DNA of 64,000 nt from Pseudomonadota bacterium (GTDB taxonomy: Bacteria > Pseudomonadota > Gammaproteobacteria > Steroidobacterales > Steroidobacteraceae): positions 1-64,000 of the forward strand of contig JAJZUT010000001.1 in NCBI GenBank assembly GCA_021847105.1, given 5' to 3'. The notes under the pieces were generated by a model. That model saw nothing but the letters and a program-made list of their open reading frames with translations, searched no databases and was not told where the DNA came from. Each line of letters opens with the position of its first letter. The stretch's first letter is position 1. The position numbers and the translations under genes were made by a program. Below are positions 37,379 to 46,412 of this stretch, one piece after another.

Positions 37379-37771
37379 GTGGCGAGCAAGATGAAGCAGC
37401 CAACTGCGTCGCGCGAGCGCGATTCCCGTCCCGCTCTTTGCAGCGTCAATTCGTATCTGGAAAAGAACTTTCCCGACTTCTTCGCTGAAGCCCGCTTTCA
37501 GGTCGGCGACGACGATTATTTTCTTTATGCGCGCTTCGGCCAGTACCTGGCCCGTACGATTGAACAGAATCGCGCGCCCCGGCAGAAAATCAACCGCGGT
37601 TTCACCGTGCTCAACAAGATGGCACGCGTCTCGGCGCGGCATCCCGGAATCCGCCAGATGCTCGTCTCCGGCCCGCTCGAATACATTGTCGATGCACCCA
37701 AGGCGCGCGCGCTGGCGCGCAAGCGCCTCTCACCGGTCGCCCAGGGATACCTTGAGAGTCTGTGCGAGTAG
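37379..37771 (+). CDS. Uncharacterised small protein, 130 residues
   Basis: I do not recognise a family. The protein is soluble, mixed charge, with the central segment KINRGFTVLNKMARVSARHP and many aromatic residues near FPDFFAEARFQVGDDDYFLYARF, a composition unlike shadow frames. The start is uncertain: GTG 37379 lies only one base after AGGAGG, ATG 37391 lies 13 bases after it. It ends 6 bases before the DUF924 gene on the same strand, so the two are probably co-transcribed. Confidence 0.65.
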   Translation: MASKMKQPTASRERDSRPALCSVNSYLEKNFPDFFAEARFQVGDDDYFLYARFGQYLARTIEQNRAPRQKINRGFTVLNKMARVSARHPGIRQMLVSGPLEYIVDAPKARALARKRLSPVAQGYLESLCE

Positions 37772-37777
37772 TTGGCC

Positions 37778-38428
37778 ATGAGCGCGCGGCCCAGCGCCGG
37801 TTCACGAGACGACGCGCGCGAGGTCAATCGATTCTGGTTCGGCCCTGCGCCGCTCGGTCTGCACACGCTGCGCGAGCGTGAACGGCTGTGGTTCGGCGCG
37901 CATGCCAGCGCGCAAGAGCGCATCGCCACCGACGATCTGATCCGTACGCGCTTCGGGGATCTAATCGACCGCGCCGCCGAAGGCGGGCTCAGCGCCTGGG
38001 CATCCAGTCCACACCGGCGCCTTGCACTGATCCTGGTGCTCGATCAGTTTCCCCGTAACGCCTTCCGTGGCACCGCCCGCGCCTTCGCCACCGATGAACA
38101 GGCGCTCGCCCTGGCGCTCTCGGGAATTCAAGCAGCAGCCGATGCGGCCCTCTCCCCCCTGGAGCGGGTGTTCTTGTGCATGCCGCTGCAGCATGCCGAG
38201 CGACTCGACGTACAGGAAGAGTCCGTCGCCGCCTATCGCCGCTTGCTCGATGAGGCGCCGAGCGAGCTGCGGCCGTTCTTCGCGGCCGCGCACGCCGCGG
38301 CGGAGCGCCACCATGCGATCATCCATCGCTTCGGGCGCTTCCCACACCGCAACGAGGTACTCGGGCGCCTGAGCACTCCTGAAGAGCTCCTCTATCTGGC
38401 GAACGGCGCGGAGCGCTTCGGACAATAA
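37778..38428 (+). CDS. DUF924 family protein
   Basis: A 216-residue all-helical protein with DUF924 features: NRFWFGPAP at the start, LALILVLDQFPRNAFRGTARAF (the family's conserved core), FLCMPLQHAERLDVQ and the closing FGRFPHRNEVLGR. The function is unknown; the fold is TPR-like. ATG 37778 is taken as start (TTG 37772 is possible). The gene just follows the small uncharacterised protein at 37379. Confidence 0.92.
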   Translation: MSARPSAGSRDDAREVNRFWFGPAPLGLHTLRERERLWFGAHASAQERIATDDLIRTRFGDLIDRAAEGGLSAWASSPHRRLALILVLDQFPRNAFRGTARAFATDEQALALALSGIQAAADAALSPLERVFLCMPLQHAERLDVQEESVAAYRRLLDEAPSELRPFFAAAHAAAERHHAIIHRFGRFPHRNEVLGRLSTPEELLYLANGAERFGQ

Positions 38429-38617
38429 TCCGCCGTCTGTGGCAGCGCCACGCTGCCGGATGCCTCGAATTGGTGCATCACACCGGTGCGCAGGTCCATT
38501 TCGATGCACTAACCGTCCTCGTGCTCGCGCCAGACGCGACGCATCGCACGCCAGGGCCGTGCCCCACATGGCACGTTGATTGCATCGCATGACGCACACG
38601 ATGTCCCGAACACCGCA

Positions 38618-39532
38618 ATGATGCGCCTTTCCCGTCCACCCCCCACCCGCAGCCTGCGGGTGTTCTGCGTCGCCGCCCGTCACCGCAGCTTCAAGTTCGC
38701 CGCCGACGAGTTGTTTCTGACGCCCTCTGCCGTCAGCCACCAGATCAAGGAACTGGAAGAGACGCTCGGCACGCGCCTGTTTGAGCGCAAACCGCGCTCG
38801 CTCGAGCTGACGCGCACTGGGGTGGCACTGCTGCAAGAGATCGAACCGCTGCTCGAGGCGCTCGACCGCAGCGTTGCGCAAATCGTGCGCGGCGGCAGCC
38901 GACGCACGCTACAAATGGTGCTCCCGCCGTTTTTCGCGAGCGAAGTGCTCGTTCCGCGACTCGAGGAGTTCTGCGCCCGTCACCCAGGAATCGATCTGCG
39001 GATCGATTCGCACGATCCGCGGCCCGCCATCCATCCAGTCAGCGCCGATGTATCGGTTCTGCTGCTCGATGCCGAACCGCAGGGGCTGCAGTACTCAAGA
39101 CTGTTTCCCCTGTCATTGACCGCCGCATGCGCACCTCGGCATCTGCCTGCGATTGCAAGGCTCGGCAGCGCCGTGTTCAAAGAGTTGACGCTGATTGCTC
39201 ACAAGCCCTCGGCTGATGCATGGCACGCCTGGGCGCAGGAAGTTGGCATCGCGTCACCGGAGCCGGCGCGCGTGCTTGAACTAGACACCATGCATGCCGT
39301 AGTGCGAGCCGCCGAGCATGGCATCGGCATCGCGCTGGTGCCGAGCATGCAGTGCTCGGAATCGTTCCGCACCGGCGCCCTGGTGCGCGTCTTTGCCGTC
39401 GAGTTGCCGACCACAGACAGTTATTACCTGGTGAATCGTGCAAAAGATGGCGACAAACCCGACGTGCGCGCGCTGGCGGACTGGATGCGCGAGGCATTCG
39501 GCTCGAAGCCGGCCCGGCAGAGCGCCGAATGA
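38618..39532 (+). CDS. LysR-family transcriptional regulator (GcvA-like)
   Basis: A 304-residue regulator. The N-terminal winged helix (about 8-70) reads LRVFCVAARHRSFKFAADEL then LTPSAVSHQIKELEETLGTR, close to GcvA/AmpR-type members. The C-terminal periplasmic-binding-like domain (about 95-295) senses an unknown ligand. No divergent gene shares its promoter, so its target is not obvious. Start taken at ATG 38618 (double ATG with 38621); the frame is open to 38576. Confidence 0.9.
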   Translation: MMRLSRPPPTRSLRVFCVAARHRSFKFAADELFLTPSAVSHQIKELEETLGTRLFERKPRSLELTRTGVALLQEIEPLLEALDRSVAQIVRGGSRRTLQMVLPPFFASEVLVPRLEEFCARHPGIDLRIDSHDPRPAIHPVSADVSVLLLDAEPQGLQYSRLFPLSLTAACAPRHLPAIARLGSAVFKELTLIAHKPSADAWHAWAQEVGIASPEPARVLELDTMHAVVRAAEHGIGIALVPSMQCSESFRTGALVRVFAVELPTTDSYYLVNRAKDGDKPDVRALADWMREAFGSKPARQSAE

Positions 39533-39761
39533 GATCCGCTCATGCGCGCCGAAAATCTTTTTGCTTGTGGCTGTAACATTCGACCCCTATCCTCACCTTG
39601 CGTTCAGGCAACCGCCTTGAAAGACGAGCCAGTGACCCGGAGGATGAGCATGACATCGCCCTGCTGCGAGCCTCGCGCAACGCCACTGGCGGTGTCTGCA
39701 GACAACATCACCACGTTAAGGTCACCACGAACGGGAGCACGTGCTCGCGACAGCTGACGGA

Positions 39762-39820
39762 TCCGGGAGACGAGGCGGACTCTCCCCCCCTCATGAGACC
39801 GCTTCGTCTCCCGGAATCCA
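39762..39820. repeat. REP-like hairpin, copy 1
   Basis: Arms CCGGGAGACGA (39763-39773) and TCGTCTCCCGG (39804-39814) pair perfectly; the loop holds a C7 run (39784-39790) and the element ends in AATCCAC. Copy 2, 84 bases further on, has the same outer stem, C-run loop and AATCCAC tail. Confidence 0.65.
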
Positions 39821-39845
39821 CTGCACAGCCGGACATCCAAACGGG

Positions 39846-39908
39846 TCCGGGAGACGGAACGACAGCTCACCCCCCCCTCTCGAGCACGGTCCGTCTCCCG
39901 GAATCCAC
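39846..39908. repeat. REP-like hairpin, copy 2
   Basis: Arms CCGGGAGACGGA (39847-39858) and TCCGTCTCCCGG (39890-39901) pair perfectly over 12 bp; loop with a C8 run; tail AATCCAC as in copy 1. The stem end changed in both arms relative to copy 1 (CGA/TCG against CGGA/TCCG), a compensatory change showing that pairing is maintained. No RAYT transposase is in the window. Confidence 0.65.
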
Positions 39909-39986
39909 CCACCGAATGACCGGCAACGGGTCCCGGCCGGTGAGCGGTAATCGTATCTGGGGGGGAGACCGCGCGGTCGAAGGCAC

Positions 39987-41318
39987 TCAGATCGGCGGGG
40001 CGAATTCCGGATCCGTAAGCCGCATGTTGATCACGGGACCGAATTCGCCAAGCTGGCCGCCAATGCGTGCGGCATCGCCAATCACGACCAATGTCACCTG
40101 CTCTGACGTTGGGAATGCCTCATCAATAACCCGGCGCGCCGCCTGCGGATCGACCTCGGCCAGTCGCGCCGGGTACTCGTCGATATAACTGGTTCCAAGC
40201 CCGAAAAACTCGATATCGGCCAGCGCAGCAGCCCAGTCTGCGGCTGTCTCGAGACCGAGTGCATACTGACCGAGCGTGTACGCACGTGCCGAGGCCAACA
40301 TCTCCGCACTCACGCCATCACGTCGCAGCCTCTCGAGCGCCTGTAACGCCATATGAATCGCTCGCGCAGTCTTCGCCGTCTCAACGAATGAACGGATGGC
40401 GAACTCCCCGGCCACACTGCCACGCACGAATCCCGAACGCGCGCCGTACGAGAGGCCGGATTTGATGCGCAGCTCGGCGTTGAGTAGCGACGTAAAGCGG
40501 CCGCCAAACAGCGTATTGACCAAATCGAGCGCGGCCCGGTGCGCATAGCGGCGATCGACGCCGGGCGCGCCGATCCAGAAATGCGTCTGCGCCGCCTCCG
40601 GCGCATCGATCAGCAGCACTCGCCGCCCGGCCTGGGACGGGGGCACCCCCAGCGTCGTGCGTACCGCGGCATTCGGCCAGTCCGCGAATGCAGCCCGTAC
40701 GTCGTGCTCGGCTCGATGGATATCTAGGTCACCGGCGAGAACCAGAATGAGGCGGTCGGCGCCAAAATTTGTGCGGTAGTAGTCCAGAACGTGGGCGTGA
40801 GCGATACGACCCAGGGAAGCCTCGCTGCCGTGCACAGGCTGCGCGTAGGGATGACCGGCAAACAGCAGCGCCCGCCCGTATGCGTCAATCAGTTCGGCTG
40901 GCTCGGAATCCTTTACCGCCTTGATGAATTCGATCTGCCGGGCCCGTAGGTGCTCGAATTCCTCGGCCTCGAGACGCGGCTCGCGCAGCGTGTCGGCCAG
41001 CAGCTCGAGCATCAGCCCCTGGTCGCGAGCGAGAAATTGGCTGCGCAACGCAATCGCCTCTGGACCGGCGACCGCGCCGAAACTGCCACCAGCCCCTTCC
41101 ACGGCCTCCGCAAATGCATACGCGTCGCGCTCGCCAGCGCCCTTCTCGAGCAGCGCCGCCACCAGCGAGGCCACGCCAGGCGCAGCGGGCGGATCGACGA
41201 CGCTGCCACCGCGCAACAACACCTGACAGGCGAGCAAAGGCACCTCTCGGCGAGGCAGCAGAATGACCGTCGCCCCGTTGTCGAGAACGAGGCGCTCATG
41301 CTCCGGGACCCGCACCAT
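39987..41318 (-). CDS. M16-family peptidase subunit without zinc motif
   Basis: A 443-residue protein with the two-lobed M16 (pitrilysin/MPP) fold: N-lobe LLRGGSVVDPPAAPGVASLV and C-lobe peptidase_M16_C region (about 175-360). The HxxEH zinc motif is replaced by VAALLEKGAGERDA, so it is catalytically inactive and matches the partner subunit of bacterial M16 heterodimers. The R/Y substrate-binding pair is retained near SGLSYGARSGF. Its start overlaps the stop of the active subunit gene by one base. Confidence 0.9.
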   Translation of the reverse strand: MVRVPEHERLVLDNGATVILLPRREVPLLACQVLLRGGSVVDPPAAPGVASLVAALLEKGAGERDAYAFAEAVEGAGGSFGAVAGPEAIALRSQFLARDQGLMLELLADTLREPRLEAEEFEHLRARQIEFIKAVKDSEPAELIDAYGRALLFAGHPYAQPVHGSEASLGRIAHAHVLDYYRTNFGADRLILVLAGDLDIHRAEHDVRAAFADWPNAAVRTTLGVPPSQAGRRVLLIDAPEAAQTHFWIGAPGVDRRYAHRAALDLVNTLFGGRFTSLLNAELRIKSGLSYGARSGFVRGSVAGEFAIRSFVETAKTARAIHMALQALERLRRDGVSAEMLASARAYTLGQYALGLETAADWAAALADIEFFGLGTSYIDEYPARLAEVDPQAARRVIDEAFPTSEQVTLVVIGDAARIGGQLGEFGPVINMRLTDPEFAPPI

Positions 41319-42640
41319 CAGCCCTGGTCCTTCGTCCGGCGCGCAGCGGGCGCAAGAATTCCGACGGTGCGTTGACTGACTGCGAGAATTTCCGCAGCGA
41401 CCCCGCGCAGTTGCTCGCGCGTGACAGCCGCCAGACGTTGCGGAGCCTCAAACAGCTCCGACCAGTGCGGATGGAATACCGCGTACTCACCGAGCAGATG
41501 CGCCTTGCCGTCGATCGTGGCGAGCCGCTTCCAGAACCCTACGATGGCCAGATTACGCGCCCGCTCGAGCTCGACCTGCGTCACGCCGGTCTCAATCACC
41601 CGCGCCAGCTCCGCGTCGAGTGCCGCGAGGGCGGCATGCGGGTCGGTATGCTGCGGCAGCGTCAGCGACAGCCAGAGCAGACCCGGATCAAAGCCCTCCT
41701 GCCAATGACCGCCGACCTCGATCGCCAGGCGTCGCTCCTCGACCAGCGCACGATGCAGGCGTGAAGCATCTCCTTCCATCAGCACCGACATCAGCAGGTG
41801 GATTGCGCTTGCGGACTCATCGGCGGCGGCGGGCGCCTTGTAGGCACACTGCACAACCGGAGTCTGGACTTGGCGGCGAATCTTCACGCGCCGCTCTGCC
41901 TGCTGCGGCGGCTCGCGCTCGCGCACCGGCGCCGGGGGCGCCTGTGCGGCGATCGGCTCGAAGTAACGACGCACGAGCTGTACGGCCTGGCGCGGATCGA
42001 GATCACCGGCGAGCGTCAGTGTCAGGTTATTCGGCGCGTAATAGGTGGTATAGAAGGCCTGCAGATCCTCGAGCCGCCAGGCACGGATGTCCTCCGGCCA
42101 GCCGATGGTCGGAAACCGGTACGGATGCTCCGTGAAGGCAGCCGCCTGTACCCGCTCGGCGAGCAGTCCATGATTATTATCTTCAACGCGCAGCCGCCGC
42201 TCCGACGCCACCACGCCACGTTCGCTCTCGATCAGCTGCGGCACGAAAGCGAGGTTCGCCACCCGGTCCGCTTCCAGCTCCAACACCAGTTCGAGCGCGC
42301 TCGAGGGAAACCAATCCTCGTACACGGTAACGTCGTCGCTGGTGAAGGCGTTGTTCGCGCCGCCGCGGGCCTCCATCAGTCGGTCGAATTCCCCAGGCGC
42401 GCGCGTGCGCGTGCCGTTGAACATCATGTGCTCGAAGAAATGCGCCAGTCCGGTGATTCCCGGCCGCTCATTGCGACTTCCGGCGCGCACCCACAGATTC
42501 AGAGCAACGTTCGGAATCTGGTGGACCGGCCAGACGATCACCTGCATGCCGTTGGCCAAGACCTGCGCGTGCACGTCCTCGCTACCGGCGGGTGCCGGCG
42601 CGCGGAACGCGGGGATCGCGGCACGGGCGGTGCGTCTCAT
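41318..42640 (-). CDS. M16-family zinc metallopeptidase, catalytic subunit
   Basis: A 440-residue peptidase with the inverted zinc motif HFFEH followed by MMFNGTRTRAPGEFDRLM and the downstream glutamate of the ERRLRVEDN region. N-terminal GSRNERPGITGLAHFFEHMM is typical. Start taken at ATG 42640. It is followed immediately by the inactive M16 subunit gene, the arrangement known from Sphingomonas-type and mitochondrial-processing-peptidase-like dimers. No clear signal peptide is seen; the location is uncertain, possibly periplasmic. Confidence 0.93.
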   Translation of the reverse strand: MRRTARAAIPAFRAPAPAGSEDVHAQVLANGMQVIVWPVHQIPNVALNLWVRAGSRNERPGITGLAHFFEHMMFNGTRTRAPGEFDRLMEARGGANNAFTSDDVTVYEDWFPSSALELVLELEADRVANLAFVPQLIESERGVVASERRLRVEDNNHGLLAERVQAAAFTEHPYRFPTIGWPEDIRAWRLEDLQAFYTTYYAPNNLTLTLAGDLDPRQAVQLVRRYFEPIAAQAPPAPVREREPPQQAERRVKIRRQVQTPVVQCAYKAPAAADESASAIHLLMSVLMEGDASRLHRALVEERRLAIEVGGHWQEGFDPGLLWLSLTLPQHTDPHAALAALDAELARVIETGVTQVELERARNLAIVGFWKRLATIDGKAHLLGEYAVFHPHWSELFEAPQRLAAVTREQLRGVAAEILAVSQRTVGILAPAARRTKDQG

Positions 42641-42763
42641 GGCCGCAGTGTACGCCCCGGGGCAGGGAGCGCGCCGCCGCACCGGCCCCCTATTTCCTCA
42701 GGGAGAGACTACGCTCCATCGGCCGGGAGATCCGGGATCCGCTCAACATGGCAAAGGTGACGC

Positions 42764-43780
42764 TTATGCCAGCTCTCCGGCGTGCTCCGACCGGTATTCT
42801 TGTCCCGACGCCGCAAGCGTGAGCTCGGCAACAATTTTCTGTTCAGCCCAAGTGGGTCCAGTGAGCTGCTCGAGATACCCGCAGTGGCCGCCGCGACGTG
42901 TGACCAGAAGCCGCAGGGCTGACGGGCGCGCCAGGCGCTGTAGATCATTCGCTGGAATGATCGGATCATCGAGGGAGGTGATGATGAGCGCGGGAACCTC
43001 GAGACTCGCCAGCCGCTGGCCGGTGATCGCATAGCCGTGCAGATAGTCATCCAGAGTCGCGAACTCGGTATAGCGCCGGATCAGCTCCGCGGTCAAACGG
43101 CGCAGGTCGTATGTGCCACGCAGTTCGTGCAGATCATACTGCTCGGGCCAAATAGCCTCCTTCTTGCGCAACGACCGCCACCACTTGCGCGCGAAGTACA
43201 GCGAGTAGCCGGAGAATCCTTCCTCGAGCGCACGCAGCGTCGCATGCGGCTCAAGCACCGGAGAGACGGCCACGACCCGCGCCAGTTGCAACTGAGCAGC
43301 GCGCGCCTGAGCGGCGGCGCGCAACAGGAAATTGCCGCCCAGGGAGAACCCGACCAGCCGCAGCGGCTGGTCGGTCAGCCGCTGCAGCGCGCGCAGCGCG
43401 CCGCAGACCTCGGCGAGACGGCAGGAATGGAACAAGCCGGGGTTGAGCTGATGTGTTTCGCCGTGATCGCGCAAATTGAGTCGAAACACATCGAAGCCGC
43501 GCTCGTAGAGCTGCTGCGAGAGCGACAGGACGTAGAGCGACTCGGCACTGCCCTCCCACCCGTGCAGCACCACCACCGGCGTTCCGCCCGCTGCACCGAT
43601 CGAGCGCCAGCATTGCAGCCGAACGCCCTCGCCGCAGTCGAGGATCAGTTCTTGCTGGGCAGCGAGCAACGCCCGAGCGCGACGCACGATCGGAGCACGG
43701 CGCACCGCGACGCTTGCCAACATCGACTGCAGGTGGCGGTTGCGCAGCCACCACGGCGGACGAAAATCATCTGCCGACAT
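42764..43780 (-). CDS. YheT-family alpha/beta hydrolase
   Basis: A 338-residue hydrolase of the YheT/ABHD1-3 family. The signature FRPPWWLRNRHLQSML opens the protein, VVLHGWEGSAES is the oxyanion region, GFSLGGNFLLR holds the nucleophile serine, and the C-terminal acid-His pair is in TSLDDPIIP and GGHCGYLEQL. ATG 43780 is the start; open codons further upstream (to 44005) are arginine-rich and not family-like. The biochemical role is unknown, with lipid ester hydrolysis likely by family. Confidence 0.92.
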   Translation of the reverse strand: MSADDFRPPWWLRNRHLQSMLASVAVRRAPIVRRARALLAAQQELILDCGEGVRLQCWRSIGAAGGTPVVVLHGWEGSAESLYVLSLSQQLYERGFDVFRLNLRDHGETHQLNPGLFHSCRLAEVCGALRALQRLTDQPLRLVGFSLGGNFLLRAAAQARAAQLQLARVVAVSPVLEPHATLRALEEGFSGYSLYFARKWWRSLRKKEAIWPEQYDLHELRGTYDLRRLTAELIRRYTEFATLDDYLHGYAITGQRLASLEVPALIITSLDDPIIPANDLQRLARPSALRLLVTRRGGHCGYLEQLTGPTWAEQKIVAELTLAASGQEYRSEHAGELA

Positions 43781-44096
43781 CCCGGGGGCCGCCGGTACGT
43801 CCCCGTCGAATGCCTCGGCGCCCTGCGCCCTTGTCTGTGCCACCTGCCACACCTGCCGGCCTCTCAATAACCGACAGCGAGTGTAGCGCAAAAACGACCA
43901 CGGCCGCCCCGAGCAACGGTGTACGACCCGGGTCGCAAGGCCCGGCACACGCCGGCGCGCCCTCAGGCCCGCCGTTGCCGGATGGGGCGGCGCGAAGCCG
44001 GCCACTGCGGTATCCTGCGCCGCTCGAGTATGCGCCGCGTTGAACCGCTGCCCGTATGCCCCGCGGCTCCGGCCGCCCGCCGCGATGCGCTAGTGG
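43781..44096. other. Divergent intergenic stretch
   Basis: About 316 bases between yheT-like and sixA-like genes. The minus-strand frame is open through much of it, but no start signal or motif supports an extension. Nothing further seen. Confidence 0.45.
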
Positions 44097-44585
44097 ATGA
44101 AAACTCTGTTTCTCGTTCGGCACGCCAAATCAAGTTGGGCAGAGGCCGATCTCGGCGACCGTGAGCGGCCGTTGGCCGAGCGCGGCCGGCGTGATGCGCC
44201 CGCGATGGGCCGCCATCTGCACAAGCTCGGCGCACGGGTGGACCTGATGGTCTCAAGTCCGGCACTGCGCGCCCTCAGCACCGCGCGGCTGCTAGCGCGC
44301 CAGCTCGGTTACCCACGGCGGGAGATCGCCGTCGAGGAGCGCCTCTATCCGGGCACCCCGGCACAGCTGCTGCGCGTAATACACCGGCTCGAAACCCGCC
44401 TGCGCCACGTCATGCTGATCGGACACAACCCGGGCATGAGTGAGCTGGCGCACGGGTTCGCCGGCGAGATCACCCATCTGCCAACCTGCGCCGTCGCAGA
44501 ATTGCGCTTCGAAGCCGATACCTGGAACGAGCTCGGAAGGGGCACGTGCGTGCTCGTAAGATTCGACTACCCGAAGGGGATTTGA
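44097..44585 (+). CDS. sixA: SixA-type phosphohistidine phosphatase
   Basis: A 162-residue histidine phosphatase. The RHAKS motif (residues 8-12, nucleophile His9) and LIGHNPGMSEL with the second histidine are present, as is SSPALRALSTARLLA. SixA dephosphorylates histidine phosphotransfer domains or the nitrogen-PTS protein NPr. It stands alone on the plus strand. The length matches the family. Confidence 0.9.
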   Translation: MKTLFLVRHAKSSWAEADLGDRERPLAERGRRDAPAMGRHLHKLGARVDLMVSSPALRALSTARLLARQLGYPRREIAVEERLYPGTPAQLLRVIHRLETRLRHVMLIGHNPGMSELAHGFAGEITHLPTCAVAELRFEADTWNELGRGTCVLVRFDYPKGI

Positions 44586-44627
44586 AGCGTCCCGAGCGAT
44601 GTACGCGGCCCGCCTCAAGCGGCGCTG

Positions 44628-45785
44628 TTAAGCAAGCCGGGACAGATCCTGATACAGCTCGCCGAGACGTGCGGCCATCGTGAACGACGACCAGCCGCGC
44701 GCATAGATGCGCGCCTGCTGCGCGAGCACGTCGCGCAGTTCTGGGTTGCTGAGCACGCGCACGATCGCTGCAGCAAACGGTTCTTCGCGTTCCTCAGCGA
44801 TCAATGCACCGCAGGCAGACGTGAGAATCGACTTGGTGCCGAGCGCGGCCGTCGAGACCACCGGCGTCCCCTGGGCAAGCGCTTCGAGCAGGACCAGCCC
44901 TTGCGTCTCAGTCCGTGAGGCGAACACGAACACCGACGCCGCAGCATAACAGTCGAGCAGCGCGGTGTTGCGGTCCAGGTAGCCGACGAAGCGAACGTCC
45001 TCAGTCAGACCCCGCTCCGCGACCAGTCTGCGCAACGACTCGCGCGCCGGACCCTCACCGGCAATCACCAGCAGTGCCTGCGGAACGGCCCGCCGCACCT
45101 CGGTGAATGCACGGACCAGAAACTCGATGTTTTTCTCGTGAGCGACCCGCCCTACGTAGGTCACCAGCGGGCGACCGCTGGGCAGTCCGAATGCGCCGCG
45201 GAAGCGCTCACCGTCGCCGGGCTGAAAGCGATCGGCTGGCAGTCCCGTGGGGATGACGTGCACGGGCGTCTGAACGCCATACTGACGCAATACCTGCCGC
45301 AGCGGCTCCGACGGGGCGACCAGCGCGCGCACGTCTGCGCATTGCGAGCGCGTGAAGGCTCGCGCCAGCCCCCTCCCGATTCGGCGCGGCAGCGCGGGAA
45401 CGTAATGATGCAGGTACTCCTCGAAGAACGTGTGGTAAGTGGCCACACACGGCAGAGCACGCCGGCGCGCGAACCGAACACCCGCATAATGGGCCAGGAA
45501 TGGTGTGTGGATGTGGACCAGATCGAACGGTTCGCTCTCGAGCCCGGCAAGCGCCCTCGTGAGGTGTGACCAGCGCATGCGCCGGTCCTCCGGATCACCG
45601 GGTACTCGGCTACCCTCGATGCGTACGATGTCACGCTCGCCCGTCGGCTCGTATCCGGGATAGCGCGGCGCAACCAGCACCGTCTGGACACCAAGACGCC
45701 CCAGATCCTCGCGGAATGTGCTGATGGAAGTCGACACGCCATTAACGCGCGGAAAGAAGACGTCCGAGACAAACAGGACACGCAT
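44628..45785 (-). CDS. GT4-family glycosyltransferase
   Basis: A 385-residue retaining glycosyltransferase. N-terminal DVFFPRVNGVSTSISTF and THYHTFFEEYLHHY-like segment (ATYHTFFEEYLHHY) are typical of the family acting on diacylglycerol or phosphatidylinositol-type lipids; VGRVAHEKNIEFLVRAF and the EGPARESLRRLV nucleotide-binding region and FVFASRTETQGLVLLEALAQ follow in the C-terminal lobe. It starts one base inside the end of the PAP2 phosphatase gene. The pair suggests synthesis of a glycolipid from diacylglycerol produced by dephosphorylation of phosphatidate; this is inference. Confidence 0.85.
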   Translation of the reverse strand: MRVLFVSDVFFPRVNGVSTSISTFREDLGRLGVQTVLVAPRYPGYEPTGERDIVRIEGSRVPGDPEDRRMRWSHLTRALAGLESEPFDLVHIHTPFLAHYAGVRFARRRALPCVATYHTFFEEYLHHYVPALPRRIGRGLARAFTRSQCADVRALVAPSEPLRQVLRQYGVQTPVHVIPTGLPADRFQPGDGERFRGAFGLPSGRPLVTYVGRVAHEKNIEFLVRAFTEVRRAVPQALLVIAGEGPARESLRRLVAERGLTEDVRFVGYLDRNTALLDCYAAASVFVFASRTETQGLVLLEALAQGTPVVSTAALGTKSILTSACGALIAEEREEPFAAAIVRVLSNPELRDVLAQQARIYARGWSSFTMAARLGELYQDLSRLA

Positions 45786-46324
45786 CAGGTAAACGACAGA
45801 CCGAGCATTCCGAGCGCAACGCCGATCAGCGCGCCGGCCAGTACGTCAGTCGGATAGTGCAGGCCGAGCACGGTGCGAGATCCGGCAATCAGCAAGGTGA
45901 GGGGAATCAGCACCCAGCCGAGTGCGGGGAAGTGGCCGACGACTTGGACAGTAAAGCAAACGGCATGCAGCGTGTGTCCCGAGGGAAAGCTGTAGCGATC
46001 GAGCGGTGCCATCGCCAGATCAATGTTTCCATGGGTCAGGTATGGGCGCTCGCGCACCAGCGTACGCTTGAGCAGCTTGTACAACGCGAGCCCCACGGCG
46101 CCGGTGAGCACCATCACCACCGTCGGCCGTAGAGCCGCTCGGCCGTACAGCAGGGGCAGTACGAGAATGACGGCGTACCAGAGAATCCCGTCACCGAGAC
46201 GGCTGGCGACCTGGAACGTCCGCCGGGGGATGGCAAAGGCCGCGCCGCGGTTCAGGCGGCGGCACAGCGCATATTCCGCGGCGTCAGCACGTGCGATCCA
46301 CGCTGACAGTGCGGTCGCTTTCAT
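45785..46324 (-). CDS. PAP2-family membrane phosphatase
   Basis: A 179-residue integral membrane protein with about five helices and the three PAP2 motifs: KRTLVRERP (about 89-97), PSGHT (about 117-121) and SRTVLGLHYPTD (about 151-162) carrying the nucleophile histidine. Family members dephosphorylate phosphatidate, undecaprenyl pyrophosphate or similar lipids. It overlaps the downstream glycosyltransferase by one base, so the two are co-expressed and likely share a lipid pathway. Confidence 0.92.
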   Translation of the reverse strand: MKATALSAWIARADAAEYALCRRLNRGAAFAIPRRTFQVASRLGDGILWYAVILVLPLLYGRAALRPTVVMVLTGAVGLALYKLLKRTLVRERPYLTHGNIDLAMAPLDRYSFPSGHTLHAVCFTVQVVGHFPALGWVLIPLTLLIAGSRTVLGLHYPTDVLAGALIGVALGMLGLSFT

Positions 46325-46412
46325 TGGGGCTCCGGGGCGTGCACTATGGTGGATGTGACAATTCGCGCCACGCTAGGATCGATGGCGAGCAAGTCGGCAG
46401 GATGACACTGCA

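Larger units (their letters stand above)
39533..39986. other. Convergent intergenic stretch with REP-like hairpins
   Basis: About 450 bases between the LysR gene (rightward) and the M16 gene (leftward). It holds two copies of a hairpin element (listed separately) and C7 and C8 runs in their loops, and no supported gene. As a convergent gap it probably serves transcription termination or mRNA stabilisation for both sides. Confidence 0.5.

Noticed and set aside
37961..38881. Minus-strand open frame of about 306 codons
   Set aside because: Antisense to DUF924 and the start of the LysR gene, both with clear family motifs.
39541..39986. Possible CRISPR array
   Set aside because: Only two imperfect hairpin repeats of unequal length are present, with no regular spacer arrangement and no cas genes.
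41798..42760. Plus-strand open frame of about 320 codons
   Set aside because: Antisense to the catalytic M16 peptidase gene; no family residues.
43781..44005. N-terminal extension of the YheT-like hydrolase
   Set aside because: The extra 75 residues are arginine-rich and the family begins at FRPPWWLRNRHLQ just after ATG 43780.
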